From Saccharina japonica (taxonomy: Eukaryota > Sar > Phaeophyceae > Laminariales > Laminariaceae): a stretch of DNA of 64,000 nucleotides. Where the stretch lies: the NCBI GenBank assembly GCA_008828725.1, contig MEHQ01003854.1:162652-226651 (forward strand). The letters run 5' to 3'. This document shows positions 44,148 through 57,865 of this stretch, in pieces; within the stretch, counting starts at the first letter, position 1, and each line of letters begins with the position of its first letter. Made by a program: the position numbers and the translations under genes. The notes under the pieces were generated by a model. That model did not search any database. It had not been told where the DNA came from and saw nothing but the letters and a program-made list of their open reading frames with translations.

Positions 44148-44748
44148 CCCCGGGTTTCAACGTCGGAGGCCTCACCTTGGGCAGACATCTTCTCTCAAGC
44201 GGAAACAAAACAGACAGCCACGGGCCCCTTCCTCAGCGTCACGCGCACCCAACCATATAATGAAGGCACCCGGAACTCCCCTCAAACAGCACGCCTCTCA
44301 TAACCGAAGACTGTCCTCGTTGCGACATCAGCTATTAATATTAATAGTGCTGCTTGAGAACAATAACCCGAGCGAGCAAGATTTCCCAAGCCTGCCCAGG
44401 GTATCATTGCCTGAGGACATCCTGGGCAGGCTAGGAAAACTTGTTTTGCTCGGAGTATTGTTCTCCAGCAGCAGAAGCTGGATGTCGCAACGCGGACAGT
44501 TTTCGGTAATATGAGGCGTGCTGTTTGAGGGGAGTCCCGGGTGCGTCGGCCATGTTGGTGCGTCGCGGCGTCGTCGTGTGTTGTATCGGAGGGAATGAAG
44601 TGTCGAGTGGACGGTCTTTATTTTATGGTCGGGTGCGTGTGACGTTGGGGGGCGGGGGCGTGCGCGGGGGCGTGGCTGTCTGTTTTTTTCCCCGCTTGAG
44701 AGAAGATGCCAGCTCTCAAGGTAAGGCCTCCGACGTTGAAACCCGGGG
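44148..44748. mobile_element. 601-bp foldback palindrome (copy 2)
   Basis: It is the duplicate of 19,814-20,414, with the same arm asymmetries, including the TATTAATATTAATAGT block in the left arm only. The sequence differs by a single base near 44,523. The asymmetries therefore predate the 24-kb duplication. Confidence 0.85.
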
Positions 44749-45483
44749 ACAGAGCACGAACAGCACGGACGGGCGTTTCACGCAAGCCTATATAATACAC
44801 GCAGCGTACGCGTGACACATGGCACGCAGCACGCCCACGCATAGCTGGTAGTATCGACAACTCGTCTCTGTACAGAGAAACCGCAGGGTTTCGCCGAGAG
44901 CCGGTGGCGTGGGTACAGATATAGTCTAATATCACGGCAAATATATATCGAAACGTACGTGTTCTCGTGTGCTCATGTGGGAGCAAAAAACAGGAAAGCT
45001 GGCCCAGGCTAGATTTCTTATCCGTGAGAGGGTGATTTCTACACTAATTTCAAGATAACGACTCTCAAATTTCTTATTTCCCCAAAAATACCAGCCTGGC
45101 TTTCTTATTAAGCCTGCTTCTTATTAGGTGTCCTGTACTGTATACCAGATGGGAGGGGAAAAAAGTTACCATTTACCATACACCATACCTGGTACGCCAG
45201 TAACAGCAGTGTGCTGCTGTTGTAACAGCAGTGTGCTGCTGTTGTGGGTGCGATCGTTTTTTTTTCAGCGCTCGATTTTTCCAGAACGGGAAGGTTAAGG
45301 TTGCCAATACCGAACAAGGTCGTATTCGGAAAAATTCGGTCGAGAGCCTTCCGAAAATATAATGTTCGGTTTTATACTGTATACCCTTATTACCGCTTTA
45401 GTTAAAACGAGCGCTGATAATAACGAACGCACCCAGTGTGAAGTCAAATGCTCTTTACGGTAACTCCAGAAGTTAACAGCAGC

Positions 45484-45806
45484 AGCTGTATGTAGAGCTC
45501 GCGTAAATCTGCCCGCGCGGGCGAACTTTCTTAGATGTGCCCGCACTGCAGATAGAGCCTTTCCAAGCACAACGACCAGGTGGCACACCAACCAGGCATG
45601 CCTCTCGTTAGGGTTAGGGTTAGAGGTCCTGGTCGGGGTGGTGGCCACCGTTAGTCGAAGCCAAGAATATGTTCACCGCCCGGAACGAATACCTTAGACT
45701 TTCGTGACAAAACCCTACCTCAGTAGAAACAGCATCATTTTTTGCGGGCACGTCTGAGAAGTTCGCCTGCGCGGGCAGATTTACGGTTACTGCTATATGT
45801 ACAGCT
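45484..45806. mobile_element. Inverted-repeat element with telomere-like core (copy 2)
   Basis: It is the duplicate of 21,150-21,472; the TTAGGG tract lies at about 45,607-45,623. One C to T change near 45,671 is visible in the spacer. Confidence 0.75.
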
Positions 45807-47757
45807 ATGGGGTATGAACCCTCGAAAACATTTTTGGAGGGTCATACCTCGTGTACCCCATAATGTACAGCAACTCTGTTGCAAATAGTTGCGAGTTTAC
45901 GAGCATGTGAGCACAGAGGTACAGCAGTATATTACCTGGTGTTGTCTACCCGGTACATGTCGACATACTGTAAATGCTGAATGTTGAACACTACGACTAT
46001 GGACTATTTTTTGGAGGGTCAGAACCCAGAATAGGTTGGAACAGGACGATAACAACAGGAAAACGCCAACCTGCCGGCTGTATCCAACAGAATCGGTTGA
46101 TTGGTTGATGCTCAGCAGGTTTTGCGAGATGGTCGAGTGTCGCACCGGTCGTTTCACGCGTCCGTGTGAAGGACTTTTACCTGGTATACAGCAGCAGTAG
46201 CAGTACGTATATATATATGCATCATGTCATGCATGTGGTTTTTGTGACCACAGAGCTTGTTGTACACGAATCTCTCTCTAGGATGAAGAACCGACGGGTG
46301 TGTGTGGTGTTCACATGAAACCGTCCTTTCTACCCGTCGACATCCAGCACCCCCAGTGTCCGTGCCGATTCTTTATCCTAGAGAGGTACCAGTTCTGTGA
46401 ATTAGAACGGGCGAAGAACACACACGCACGTAAATAAAGCTGTAGTAGGCGCTCTGGACAGCAGTTGGTGTGACTCCTCGTCGAAATGTGCCTTCTCACG
46501 CTGTAATTGGCGCTCTCGACAGCAGTTGTTGTCAGTTTGAGAACAAAAATCTCCGTGCGTACGGAGACTCGAACCCTCGACCTCAACCTGCGGTCTTCGT
46601 GGTCAACTGCTACGTAACACCACCGGGGCGATCTATTCAGGTATCATATGTATGTACCGTACGTGACGTATGATACCACGCTTCTATTAAATACCACCCC
46701 ACCACAGAAAACCACCCCCCGGTGATACAAAAAAATGAAGCAAAACTAAAATTAAGGGCAAGTTTTATCACCGGGGTACGTTATAGATACCATCCCCCTG
46801 GGCCGATACGCCTTCCAAACAACATTAACAAGTATCACCCCCGGGCGGCCCTACAGAAATGCACTCGTACGACGTACCAGTTGTACGTCGTGGTGTATAC
46901 CGATATATTATGGCAGCGCACAACATGGAAAGCGATGACAACATCGAACAGGCGCAGAGAGCCCTTCCGCACGGGCGGCCCATCACCGTGGGCACAACGC
47001 GGCTGGCTGTGGCCACGGAGAAGCGAGCTGCCCCGACACGGTCTGCTGGCGCGTCTCTAGCCACGAGCAGGAACCACGATCGCTTCGTTCTTCGTCCGTC
47101 CGCAAACCACCCCCCCTGCTGGGCCTGCGCCTCAAGCTCCGGCAGCAGCGCTAGACGAACCTGCCACGGCAACGCGTGCCACACCAGGCACAGTAGCAAG
47201 TCCTGCGCCAGCCAGCCACAGCAGTGCAGTCATTGTCTGCAAGTGTTATGGGTATTTCGACGCGATGCTATCACCCCTCTGGTAACCGGCTGGAAGCACC
47301 AAATGGCGCCAATCAACGCAGGCTTGCGGTATCACCCCCCTTGTTATCAGTGATCACCCTCCTGGTAGCCCAGCTGCCTGAAAGCTTCAACATGTGCCCA
47401 AGTGTCGTCGTTTTGCGTTATCACCCCCTTGTTATCAACCCCTCTGCGGAGTGGGTGGGTGTACCACGTGCGCCAAATATTACCCAATGTACTCTTATCA
47501 CCCCTCTTGTTATCACCCCCCCCCCACTAGAAATCACCCCCCGGTGTTAAATGTTACAAAAATCGAATAAAACGTAGCCATTATCACCGGGGTACGTTCG
47601 ATACCACCCGACCACAGGAAACCACCCCGGGTCATTAAAAATAAAGTAAAGCGCGATTTAGCTATCCCCCGGTGGCTTCGTACCTGGTACGTCAAATACG
47701 GTATGATATGGACTCCCCCCAGGGTACATATACTTTGAAGTATGTACGTATGTATAT

Positions 47758-48107
47758 TTGTTTCCATCCAATTTAGTATCTTCGCCCTTCTTTTATCTCT
47801 CCCTCTTGAGTCGTAACTCGGATCCGGGGCCACATATGAATAGTAGGCTCCTCTCTCTCCTCCCTCCCCGCTACGCATACGGGACGTGCCTTGCATTTTC
47901 ATCGCGAGAAGGTTTCAGCACTTTCTTGCCTCGTCGACTCACGCCGAATTGTGCCTACCCACGCTACGAGGCGTAATATGATAGGCCCTCTCGACAGTTG
48001 GTGTATAATTTGAGAAGAAAAAAAAAAGTATATGATATACGGAGACTCGAGCCCCCGACATCAACCGTAGCTGTCTTCGTGGTTAACTGCTAGACCACCT
48101 GGGCGAC
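47758..48107 (-). mobile_element. tRNA-derived SINE (copy 2)
   Basis: It is the duplicate of 23,424-23,773 with the same head, boxes and body. One base near 47,957 differs. Confidence 0.75.
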
Positions 48108-51100
48108 TGCTGTTATTAATAGTAATGTATATGGGTGCAATATTTAGCGTATTGCCAATGATGTCGACGGGTAGAAAGGAAGGTTTAATGTGAAGAACAC
48201 ACACACACACAATGGGTGTGATAGTGATGCCCACAGGGTCAACAGCAGTGAGCAGGACAAGTTTTTTCGGGAGGTGATTCCGTGATTTGGTCCCCTCTCC
48301 CTCGTGTCGCATGATATTTATTTATCAAAATAATAATTATGAAAACAACAGCTGTGAGGTCGACTATATATCATGGTACAGAGTTATGGTCACTCTGTAC
48401 GCGTACCAGTCGTAGTGCCGGTATGCGCCAGCCAACAGAAGCGGCACTATATCATACGTAGCGGCAACCGAGACTACTGCGCCGCACTGGTTTGCCCCAT
48501 CTATGCCAAGCGATTTCACCGGCACTATAACGGGCAGCCGGCACTACTCAACCGGCACTATAGAGGGGCCACAGGCACTATAGCGGGCAGCCGGCACTAT
48601 AGAGGGGCCACAGGCACTATACCGGGCAGCCGGCACTACTCAACCGGCACTATAGAGGGACTCGCCCTACTGCCGTACCTGGTGTATTGCATCAATATAT
48701 ATTTTTTTCGGCATTACGAATGTTGATCAACCATTGAAGATTGAGGATTGACGATTGGCGAGAGGGTTTTTGTGGACTGCTGGCTGCTGGCCACGTGGAA
48801 TCGGAACTGTTTTTTTTTTTCTTTTTGTTTTCCTTTTCGTACGAGCGCTGTTTTTTTTTTTACATGAGCACGTGGCACCAGCCATCACTATCGAATGCTA
48901 CTTCTGAGGGTTGGTTTCCGGGGTTTGAATCTCACGTGGGTCGGACTTTTGAGTTTATTTGCAAAAATAAATAAAAAACGGAATCAACTTCTGAGAGCTG
49001 AGAGCGCTTATTAATAGTAAAGCGTGATAGCGTGGGTAGGCGCAATTCAGCGGCGGAGAACTTGCACGCACGTGCCAGGCTATTCGAATATGCAAGTACA
49101 TTCAATACGGGTTATATGTTGTATGTATAGCAGGAGTTGTTGTAGATATGTATGGCCTACATGGTACCAAATGGGAGCGAGGTGCCAGGTGGGCCTCCGG
49201 CGGCTCCTGCGGAGGGCTGACTATATTTCTGCACCTTGTGGGTGGTAGCAAGGTTCCAAATGGGATGGGCTAACTGCGGGGTCAATGTACCGAATGAGAA
49301 CAGGGTGCCAGATGGTGCAAAAGTGCGTGCAGATTCGAACAGCCCAGCACGCACGTGCCATTATGCCATTATACGGCACGGGGCGGAACGTGGAAGTGTG
49401 GAGGGCTTAAACTTTATTTTTACCCATCCGCCGGAGGACAAAAAAGAGACGAAAAAAAGGCTGGTGCACGAATGAATGTAGATGACGGCATATAATATAT
49501 CAGGTGGATCCGAGGTTTAGGGGGCGAGAGCTTGCCCGTGGCGTGTCCTACGCTCTTCGCCCTAACCTGAAGAAAAACGATTTTTTATTTGCCATCCGAG
49601 AAGGATCGAGAAATTGTGTCGTCTGTGTTTTTCACTCTCCAGCCTGCTCCAGCAGTCAAAAGTTTTTTTTATCGAACGCCTGGTCAGCGCCCGCCACATA
49701 TCACCGGTCAATGTGTTAACACGGTGGCCCCACGTAGCTGGTAGGATGGGTAGGAGCCCCTATGTCACGAGCGCGCCGCATCCAGAGTTGACGACTCACG
49801 ACGCGGTCGTTTATTTTGTCGGTCGACGTTTTTTGCCGAGGACTCGAAAATTCGCCACTTCGGTTTATAAGCATTACATTGGGCTGAGTTTTTTCTCAAG
49901 CCGATGTTTTGCCCCAACATTTTGCACCATAATTATTTTTTCTTCAGTTTTTTTTTTCTGAAGTATGGAACTTTCGCTTTTTGTAGAATCGTGCTCATAG
50001 CAAGCGGTACTACGTACGTACTGTAAAGTAAAAGTGTGGCGGGGAGTCTTTAACCTATTTATAACTGAAAAAAATGCCCGACACTAATTCTATGTAATTT
50101 TGTCCCAAATTCATGGACCAGTTCTTAATCAGAACTGAAAAAAAATGCCCCACACTAATTCTACGTAGTTTTGTACCAAAGTCATGGGACCAGTTCTTAA
50201 CCCGTATAGGACTGGAGTCCCGTTTAGGGGACAAATTACTTAGAATTAGAGTGGTTTGTCCCCAAAACGGGACTGCAGTTCTAAAGGGTTAATAATTCAA
50301 ACTTTTAATGGAATTTTTGAAATTTTTAAAGTTTTTGAGTTCCCATTGGCATCGGTATTAACACTTGCAGGTACAGACGTTTGTATGTATAAAATATAAA
50401 ATATGTATATCCCCATGCCCCCCTTTCGAGTTGACTGAGGCGTCCTCAATACGTACTACGCCGTACTGTACCAACGCACAGAAGTTGACGACAGTTATAA
50501 ATGTCTTGCTGCGCAAGTTCCTCACGCCTCACGAGAGCTATCGTGTATCGTATACAAACCAGTAGTATCGCCCCGCGCTGGTGTTGTAGTGGTCAATCTC
50601 GAAAACTACCAGGTATTCATATTACAGAGGGCCATAGTAAATAGGACCAAATATTGTTACTAAAAACAAGGAAATATGTATTATATATACATAAGGCGTA
50701 AGGTCAGTCTCGGAAACTACCTGGTAAATGGTGAATAAGACCAAATATTGTTACTAAAAATAAGGAAATGTGTATTATATACAAGGGCTCCGCTCCGCGG
50801 GCAGCTGACGCCGCCCGCTACGCTCGCGCAAGGAAAGGGGCAGAAGAGGCCCATGATGTATAGTGCAAGCAAAAGCACCGACTTGAAAATGCCAAGAGGT
50901 TCATGGTGCACAGGGAAGAAACGGCGGACTTGACATGCATGCAAAACATGCTCGGGATGCACACTAGCTCCATGCTCCAGGACAACAAAGAAGCTGTATG
51001 ATCGAAAGAGAAAGCACAGCAACACGGCTCACAGCACGGCGCTGCGCTGCCTGCTGTGGTGTGTGTGATTTGTGCCTTCGTGAGTATGTGTGGTAGTACA

Positions 51101-52011
51101 ACAACAACGAACGGTGGTATATATTACTTCGTACTTTGTATGTATGAAAGAGAAAGCACAGCACAGCTCGGCCGTCAAGTTGTGTAGTACGAAAACAGGA
51201 AATCAACAAAACTGAGAAAGAAGAAAGACGTACACATTTGTACGTACGTACATACGAGTATACTCGTACGTACTCGTACTCGAAAAAAAGAAAAAGAAAT
51301 CCATCGGACCCATTGCGCCGCAAAAAACAAAAAAAAGTTTTGACGTCTTTCGCGTTCTGTCAGCCTTGATGCTCCTCGTCCCTCCGCGATCACGTTGCCA
51401 TCTATTCGGTCCGGGTCAAGCTCTACTGCCTCTCTGCCCCAGTGAGCCCCGTGGCCCGCCTCGCATGGAGCCCGGTGCTCACCGTGGCCCTCGTTCGCCC
51501 GCTCCATCATGATGGTGTGCAAACTGCCGGGGTTTCTCTTTAAATCCTATTTGTTCCGATAAATAAGCAACGCTTGAATTTTATTTTACGGGAACAAACG
51601 AACCTTATATTTTCGTACATGCTGCAGCAGCAACGCAGACAAAGCGCCTTCATGCTTCCCTCGTGTCTCGGTGGACACGCCACGCCTAGCCACGAAAAAG
51701 GCGACCACGCTCCTTCTGACCCCCCCTCTACTGGCCAGCGCCCTCCCATACCCGCGATGGCGCCGGGATCGCCCGCGCTGCCGTGCTGTCTGGGCACACA
51801 CACGAACCCAAAACTGAAAGAGGAAGAAGCCTCTCGCCAACTAAAAAAGTATATAGGGAACAAAGAGAGAGAGAATGACCAAGTAATGAACGGAGGCGGT
51901 GTTCGAAGTGGGAGCTCTGAGAGTGCAGGGATGAGGGATCCCTGGGCGAGATATCTGTAAGTGTGTCTATGTCAGGCGTAAGGTCAGTCTCGGAAACTAC
52001 CAGGTATTACG

Positions 52012-52117
52012 GAGGACCATACGAGTAAATAGGACCAATTATTGTTACTAAAAATAAGGAAATATGTAGATTTTTGTCTATACCGTAGGTCCTATTTACT
52101 ACAAATGGTCGCCCGTA
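52012..52117. mobile_element. MITE family A (copy 2)
   Basis: It is the duplicate of 27,677-27,782, flanked by the same TATTA. One terminal C is a G here (GGTCGCCCG). Confidence 0.75.
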
Positions 52118-55100
52118 TTAAGGTCGGGGGTCTTGGATTCGTGCCGTGCGGGGGCCCCCTCCCATGCTGTTGTGCGTCGTAAGGTTCTTTATTTTTTATT
52201 TTGAACCAAATCGACTGCAGAAAGCGCATGGCGTGTGTGTGTACGCATGGAAAATTCAAAATTCGACGCGAGTCGACCGAGAGGGAAGAAAGTGCTGGAT
52301 TATTCTCGCGATAAAATAGAACGCACTATTATATACCTGGTACCTGGCATATATAACCGTAGTGGGGAGGGGGGAGAAGAGCCCTCTTTGTGTGACCCCA
52401 GGTCTGCGTTACCACTAACTTTTACCGAGGACCATAGTAAATACTAGTAAATAGCACCTACGGTACAACCAAAAACCTGTATAAATAAACCTAACTTAGA
52501 TCTTAGACGAAGCTGACCATCCTTTGGTCTGCGGATCTCTCCCGCCACTGACCACCTTTCCGCGCGGTTTCTTCGCCGAGGCGTGCCCCCCGCCTCGCCT
52601 GCAACGCCCGGCTTAGCGGATCCGCCCGCTCGGCGCCGTAGCGGCCTGCGTGAGGCCTTAACGCCCAGATCTACGACTACCACGCATGAAATGACGAAAA
52701 ATGTACAAATCACACCCAGCAAGCAGGCAGTGCAGCGCCTTGCTGTGTGCCGTGGTGCCCGTGCTTTCTCATTCGAACATGCAGCTTTGTTGTCCTCCTT
52801 CTTTCCTGTGACATCTGTGACTTTATTTCATACTATGTTGTGTCCTTGATGAGCGAGCGTAGCAGGCGGAACCGCCCGCTACGCGAAGCGCCTTGTATAT
52901 ATATACGGTACAAGGCTCCCCTTCGGGATTGATTGTGGTTGGCTTGAAATCCTGGGGGTGTCGTATGCTGAAAAGGGACAGCACACAGCAGCAGCAGCAG
53001 GCGTTCGTTCCTCGTAAGTACCAGCTACATATACGACGTACTCGCACACATACACCGGCACTAGTAGCCACCAGGCGAGAACGTAAAACTTGAAGAAAAA
53101 ACACTTGAAAGTTGAAAGCTACAGAAAAAGAAGCCAATAACCGGGCAAGCATCACCGACACACCCAAACGAGTTCATTGCTATCTAATAGCTATGATATT
53201 CATGTATACTTGGGCCAGGGGCATTCCATCGGGTAAAACTTTCATTATGTCTATAAACGATTCCTAGGGGCCGGGGGAGGGTGTTATCTTGATCACGATA
53301 TAAATATTACGGCACGCTACTGGATGTCGACGGGTATATATATACGAAGAAAGGGACGGTTTAATGTGAAGAACACACAACATAACGTACAACAGTCAGT
53401 ACTTTTTCTTTTCTTTGTTTCTCTCTTCACGCAGCTGGATTACTTGCAGGGTAGGTCGTGCCTGTCGTATACGTATCATATGGCATTGCATTGCCTGCTC
53501 TGCTTACTTACAGTACTACTGCTGTAGTACTGCATTGCAGGATGTCGACGGGTAGAAAGGAAGGTTTAATGTGAAGAACACACACACACACACATTGCAG
53601 CGTGGTATCTCTGCTGTCGTGGTTTTGTGACCACAGAACTGCTACCAGTATCTCTCTAGGATGAAGAATCGGCACGGACACTGGGTGTGCTGGATATCGA
53701 CGGGTAGAAAGGACGGTTTGATGTGAAGAACACACACGTATGTGTATATCATACGCATTTCTTTTAAACCATGCCATGGCGGAGTTTGGCGGCATATTTA
53801 TGTCCCTCTTGTGAAAACCCCGGGTTTTTGCGACCTCACACCCTAAAGGCGCCAAGTGCGGGTTCGTTCGGCACCCGTACTCGTATCATACATATATACG
53901 AGTATGGTTGCTGTGTGTTGGTGCTGATATGTGTGCCTACGTAGTATGTGTGCGTGTCTCCCTTCACAATATTAATATCTACCCGTCGACATACGTACGT
54001 AGTGCGTGGTGCTGTTTCCTCTAGTACGTACGTAGCGAGGGGGGAGGGGGGAGGGTGGAGCGGGGCGAAAGCTCGAGGCGCTTCCCGGAAAAGAAGCGCA
54101 AAATAGCAAAAAACTATGTATACCTGGTACCTCGTAGGTATATAGGCGTTTTCCCTTCGTTTTCCCATGGCAAGCAAGCAAGCACGGCTGAACATGTACC
54201 ACCAGTACGAGTACGTCCTGCTTTGTCTTCTAGGGGCGCGAGCGGTTCCGGGCATCGCCGCTCAAGAAAGCTGAGAAAACAAGAAAACAAGAACGATAAA
54301 TGAAACGATGGGTGAAACTTTCAGGCGGTGATGAGATGACACAGGGCGGCGGGGGCGGGTTTTTCCCCCCCTATGATAAAAAACCCTAAACGCAAAACCG
54401 ATCAACCTACGTACATATAAATATATATATTTGACGTTCAGAACTGCAAAACTTATCCCACACTAATTCCAAGTAGGTTGTCTCCAAAAACGGGGGACGG
54501 GTTCTTACACCCATTCAGAACCGCAAAACTTATCCAACACTAATTTCAAGTAGTTTGTACCCAAAAACGTGGGACCGGTTCTTGAGGGGGGTTAAGGGCC
54601 CCCTTCGGTGTTTAAAAAAAAAGAGTACTTGAGTGTTGAAAAATATCTCTTTTTCGTTTTTTTTTTACAGCAGCAATTATATTTCTGGTATAATAGCACC
54701 ATATCAGTACTCCTTACGGAAAACGGCATAGCTCCAGTTCTAATGCTCAGACCTTCGACCGACCAACGTATATATAGCTTGTTCGTTATTGTCTCTAGGA
54801 GGTATTGGGGCTCTTGGGTCTGCAAGCTGCAAGGGAGGGCAAGCATTGCTGTGTTTGCATCACGAAACAAAAGTGCTCCGCAGCAAGATTTTGATCGTTT
54901 CATAGCTCGTGTTTGGTATCTACACTCTGCTGTGGCCACGTAGGACGCTACGGACGGTCGAACTAGAGGCTCAAGTACGTCCACCTACTAGTGCTCGGCG
55001 TCCTCGTCGAAATCTGAGGTAAAACAGTACCAGCAGCCGGAGAAACTGCTATTTTTCAAATTCGTCTTGGGTACCAGGGGTATGGCGAGTCGTTTTCGAG

Positions 55101-55879
55101 TAAGAGGCACTTTTCGTGATGAACAAGGCGTCTGATCGATATGCCTCCTGAGACACAAATGTTGACCATTATCTACTGGCTCTCTGAAACTACTCATTGG
55201 TCGAAATTCTGAGCATTAGAACCGGAGAAATGCCGTTTTCCGTAGGGAGTCACGAAAATGTGGAAATTATACATACATACCAGAAATAGTATTGCAACTG
55301 AAAAAAAAAGGGATTTGTTTTTCATTTGCTCATATATTTTTTGTCCGAAGGGGCCCCCTTAAGGGAGCCTGTTTTGGGGACAATTGACTTGGAATTAGAG
55401 GCAGATATATATATATATTATATATGTATGATACCTGGTACCAGGGTATGTATTATGTATGTTTCTCTCTTTTAAACGCATCTGGATTGATAGCATGTGT
55501 AGTTGCAAGTCCGCCTCACAAGCGTTTCTTAGTAGGATGCAGCTCACCCTTCATGCGACTCGCCGAACACCTCACGGCGCTTCGCGCTTGGTGCTATTAT
55601 AGCAATGTCTTGTCTGGTCGGTGAAAACCCGACATGCCCCCTCCCGGTAATGCAGGGATGCGAGGGTCTGTGGTCATACGACTACGGCCATGCATGCCAT
55701 GCGGCTAATGAGTACACCCCCTAAAAAAAGGGTGATATTTACAGGGGGCCATAGTAGTAAATAGGGCGAAATATTGTTACGTAGTAAAAATAGGGAAATA
55801 TTTCAATATTTCGTTTCATTTTGTGTTTACCGCAGGTCCTATTTACTATAGGTCCCCCGTAGATAGTTGTCGAACACCA

Positions 55880-56220
55880 CTTTTTTTTTTTTCTTTTTGT
55901 CCATCCCATTTATTATCTTCGCCCTTTCTTTCTCTCTCCTTCCTGGTCGTAACTCAGATCCGGGGTCACAAAGTAGGCTGTTCTCCCTCCTCCCCCACTA
56001 CGGTTTTTGCTTTGCATTTTTATCGCGAGAAGGTTTCAGCACTTTCTTCCCTCGTCGACTTGCGTCGGATTCCGCCTACCCACGCCACGAAGACGCTCTC
56101 AGCATTTGGTTCCTTTTAGTTTTTTCAAATATAGTCAAAATCTCTCACCGCGGTGGGATTTGAACTCGGGTACCAATGATAGTAGCCTTTGAAGCTGTCC
56201 ACTACTCTACCGGGGCGACC
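55880..56220 (-). mobile_element. tRNA-derived SINE (copy 2)
   Basis: It is the duplicate of 31,552-31,962 with a much shorter A-tail (a ~12-base T-run with one C on the plus strand). Head and body are otherwise the same. Confidence 0.8.
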
Positions 56221-57518
56221 GGTCCTGAACGGAAAATGTAAGGAGAGTCTTGAGTGTAATTCTGAAGAGAAAAAAAGACAGTGATATTTATATATGTATG
56301 TGGTTATAAAAGCTCTCGTATTTCTGTGTTGCTGCTGCTGCTGCTGTGAGGAAGGCTGTGTGTGCGCTGTGCAGGCAGTATCTACGTACAGCAGTGTTGG
56401 TCCCTTTATAGTAGTGCCGGTGTGTGCCAGCCAGCCCAACAATATCGGCACTCTTGTACGTAGCGGCAACCGGCACTACTCCGCACACTGACCCCACACT
56501 AGATATGATTGGCTACGAGTACTCGTATATAGTCCCATCTGTTCCAAGCGGTTTCACAGGCACTTCGTGCGTTATAGCCGGCAGCAGGCACTACACAGCA
56601 GACGCAGAACGCGACACCAGTTAAGAATCTCTTATTTCTGGCCAGGCTGGAGTTCTTATGTAAGGCAGGGTGTGTCCTAGACTTATGTTCAGTACAAATG
56701 AGGTCGTGTTCTTATTTTCATCTAAAAATCCAGCCTGAAATTCTTAGCTGCCGAGTTCTCAAGTGCTGTCGCGTACTACTGTACTCAACCGGCGCTACTG
56801 CTGTGCTTATTCTGCTGTACATGTAATATGTGGAAGGGCCTCTACTTTTACTCCTGCACATACATATTTTATAGGGCATTAGCCAAAAGTAGGTATACCT
56901 ACGCACTTTGAGCCAAAATAGGTATACCTACAGCAGCAGTACGTATGCGATTTTTCAGATTTTTAGATTTTTCACGGTTCCGACGAAATGGTTGAACAGT
57001 TTCTTGACTTGTCGTATATACGTACCCTCGTATATATTTTACCTTCAACACCAGCTTCCGCCTCTCCTGCGACGGGAAAAAAAACGCCACTGGTGGCACG
57101 TATAACTGGATGTTTTGTATACTACTTTACTCTACTACAGGTACAGTACAAGACACCTAATAAAAAACAGGCTAAGAAGAAAGCCAGGCTGATATTTAGA
57201 GTAAAATAAGAAATTCGGGAGTCGTTATATTGAAATCAGTGTACAAAGCACCCTCTCTCAAATAAGAAATACAGCCTGGACCAGATTTCCTGTTTCTTAT
57301 TAGGTGTCCTGTACTACTGCTGTACTACTAAATGCTTGGCTCCTGAAACCGAGCCACCGACTCTGACCTGAACCCGAACCTTACGGCAGTGATCAATGCT
57401 TGGGTACTGCTGTGCTTGGTAAGGCTCCAGGTTGATTGGGCCGGGTTGGATGCTGTGCTTTGGCAAGGCTCTATTAATAGGTTGATTCCGCCACGTGTAC
57501 GTAGTAATTCAGCAGTAG

Positions 57519-57865
57519 GTCGCCCCGGTGGGTTCAACAGGTAACCACGAAGCCTGTTGAGTTGGAAGTCGAGGGTTCGAGTCTCCGTATGGAGATTTTA
57601 TTCTCAAATGACCCCATTTATTCTCAAATGACCCCAACTACTGCTGTCGAGAGCGCATGTTATAGTGTGGGTAAGCACACTTCGACGAGACTTGACGAGG
57701 GGAGAAAGTGCTTAAATGTTCTCGCCATAAAAACGCAAGGCACGTACCGTAGTGGGGAGGGGGGAGAAGAGCCTACTTGGTGACCCCGGATCTGAGTTAC
57801 GACTAAACAGGGAGAGAGAATAGAAGGGCGAAGATAATACATGGGATGGGAAAAAAAAAAAAAAA
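57519..57865 (+). mobile_element. tRNA-derived SINE, full-length (copy 2)
   Basis: It is the duplicate of 33,261-33,607, with the same B box, internal ATTTATTCTCAAATGACCCC duplication and A-tail. One base differs near 57,556. Confidence 0.85.
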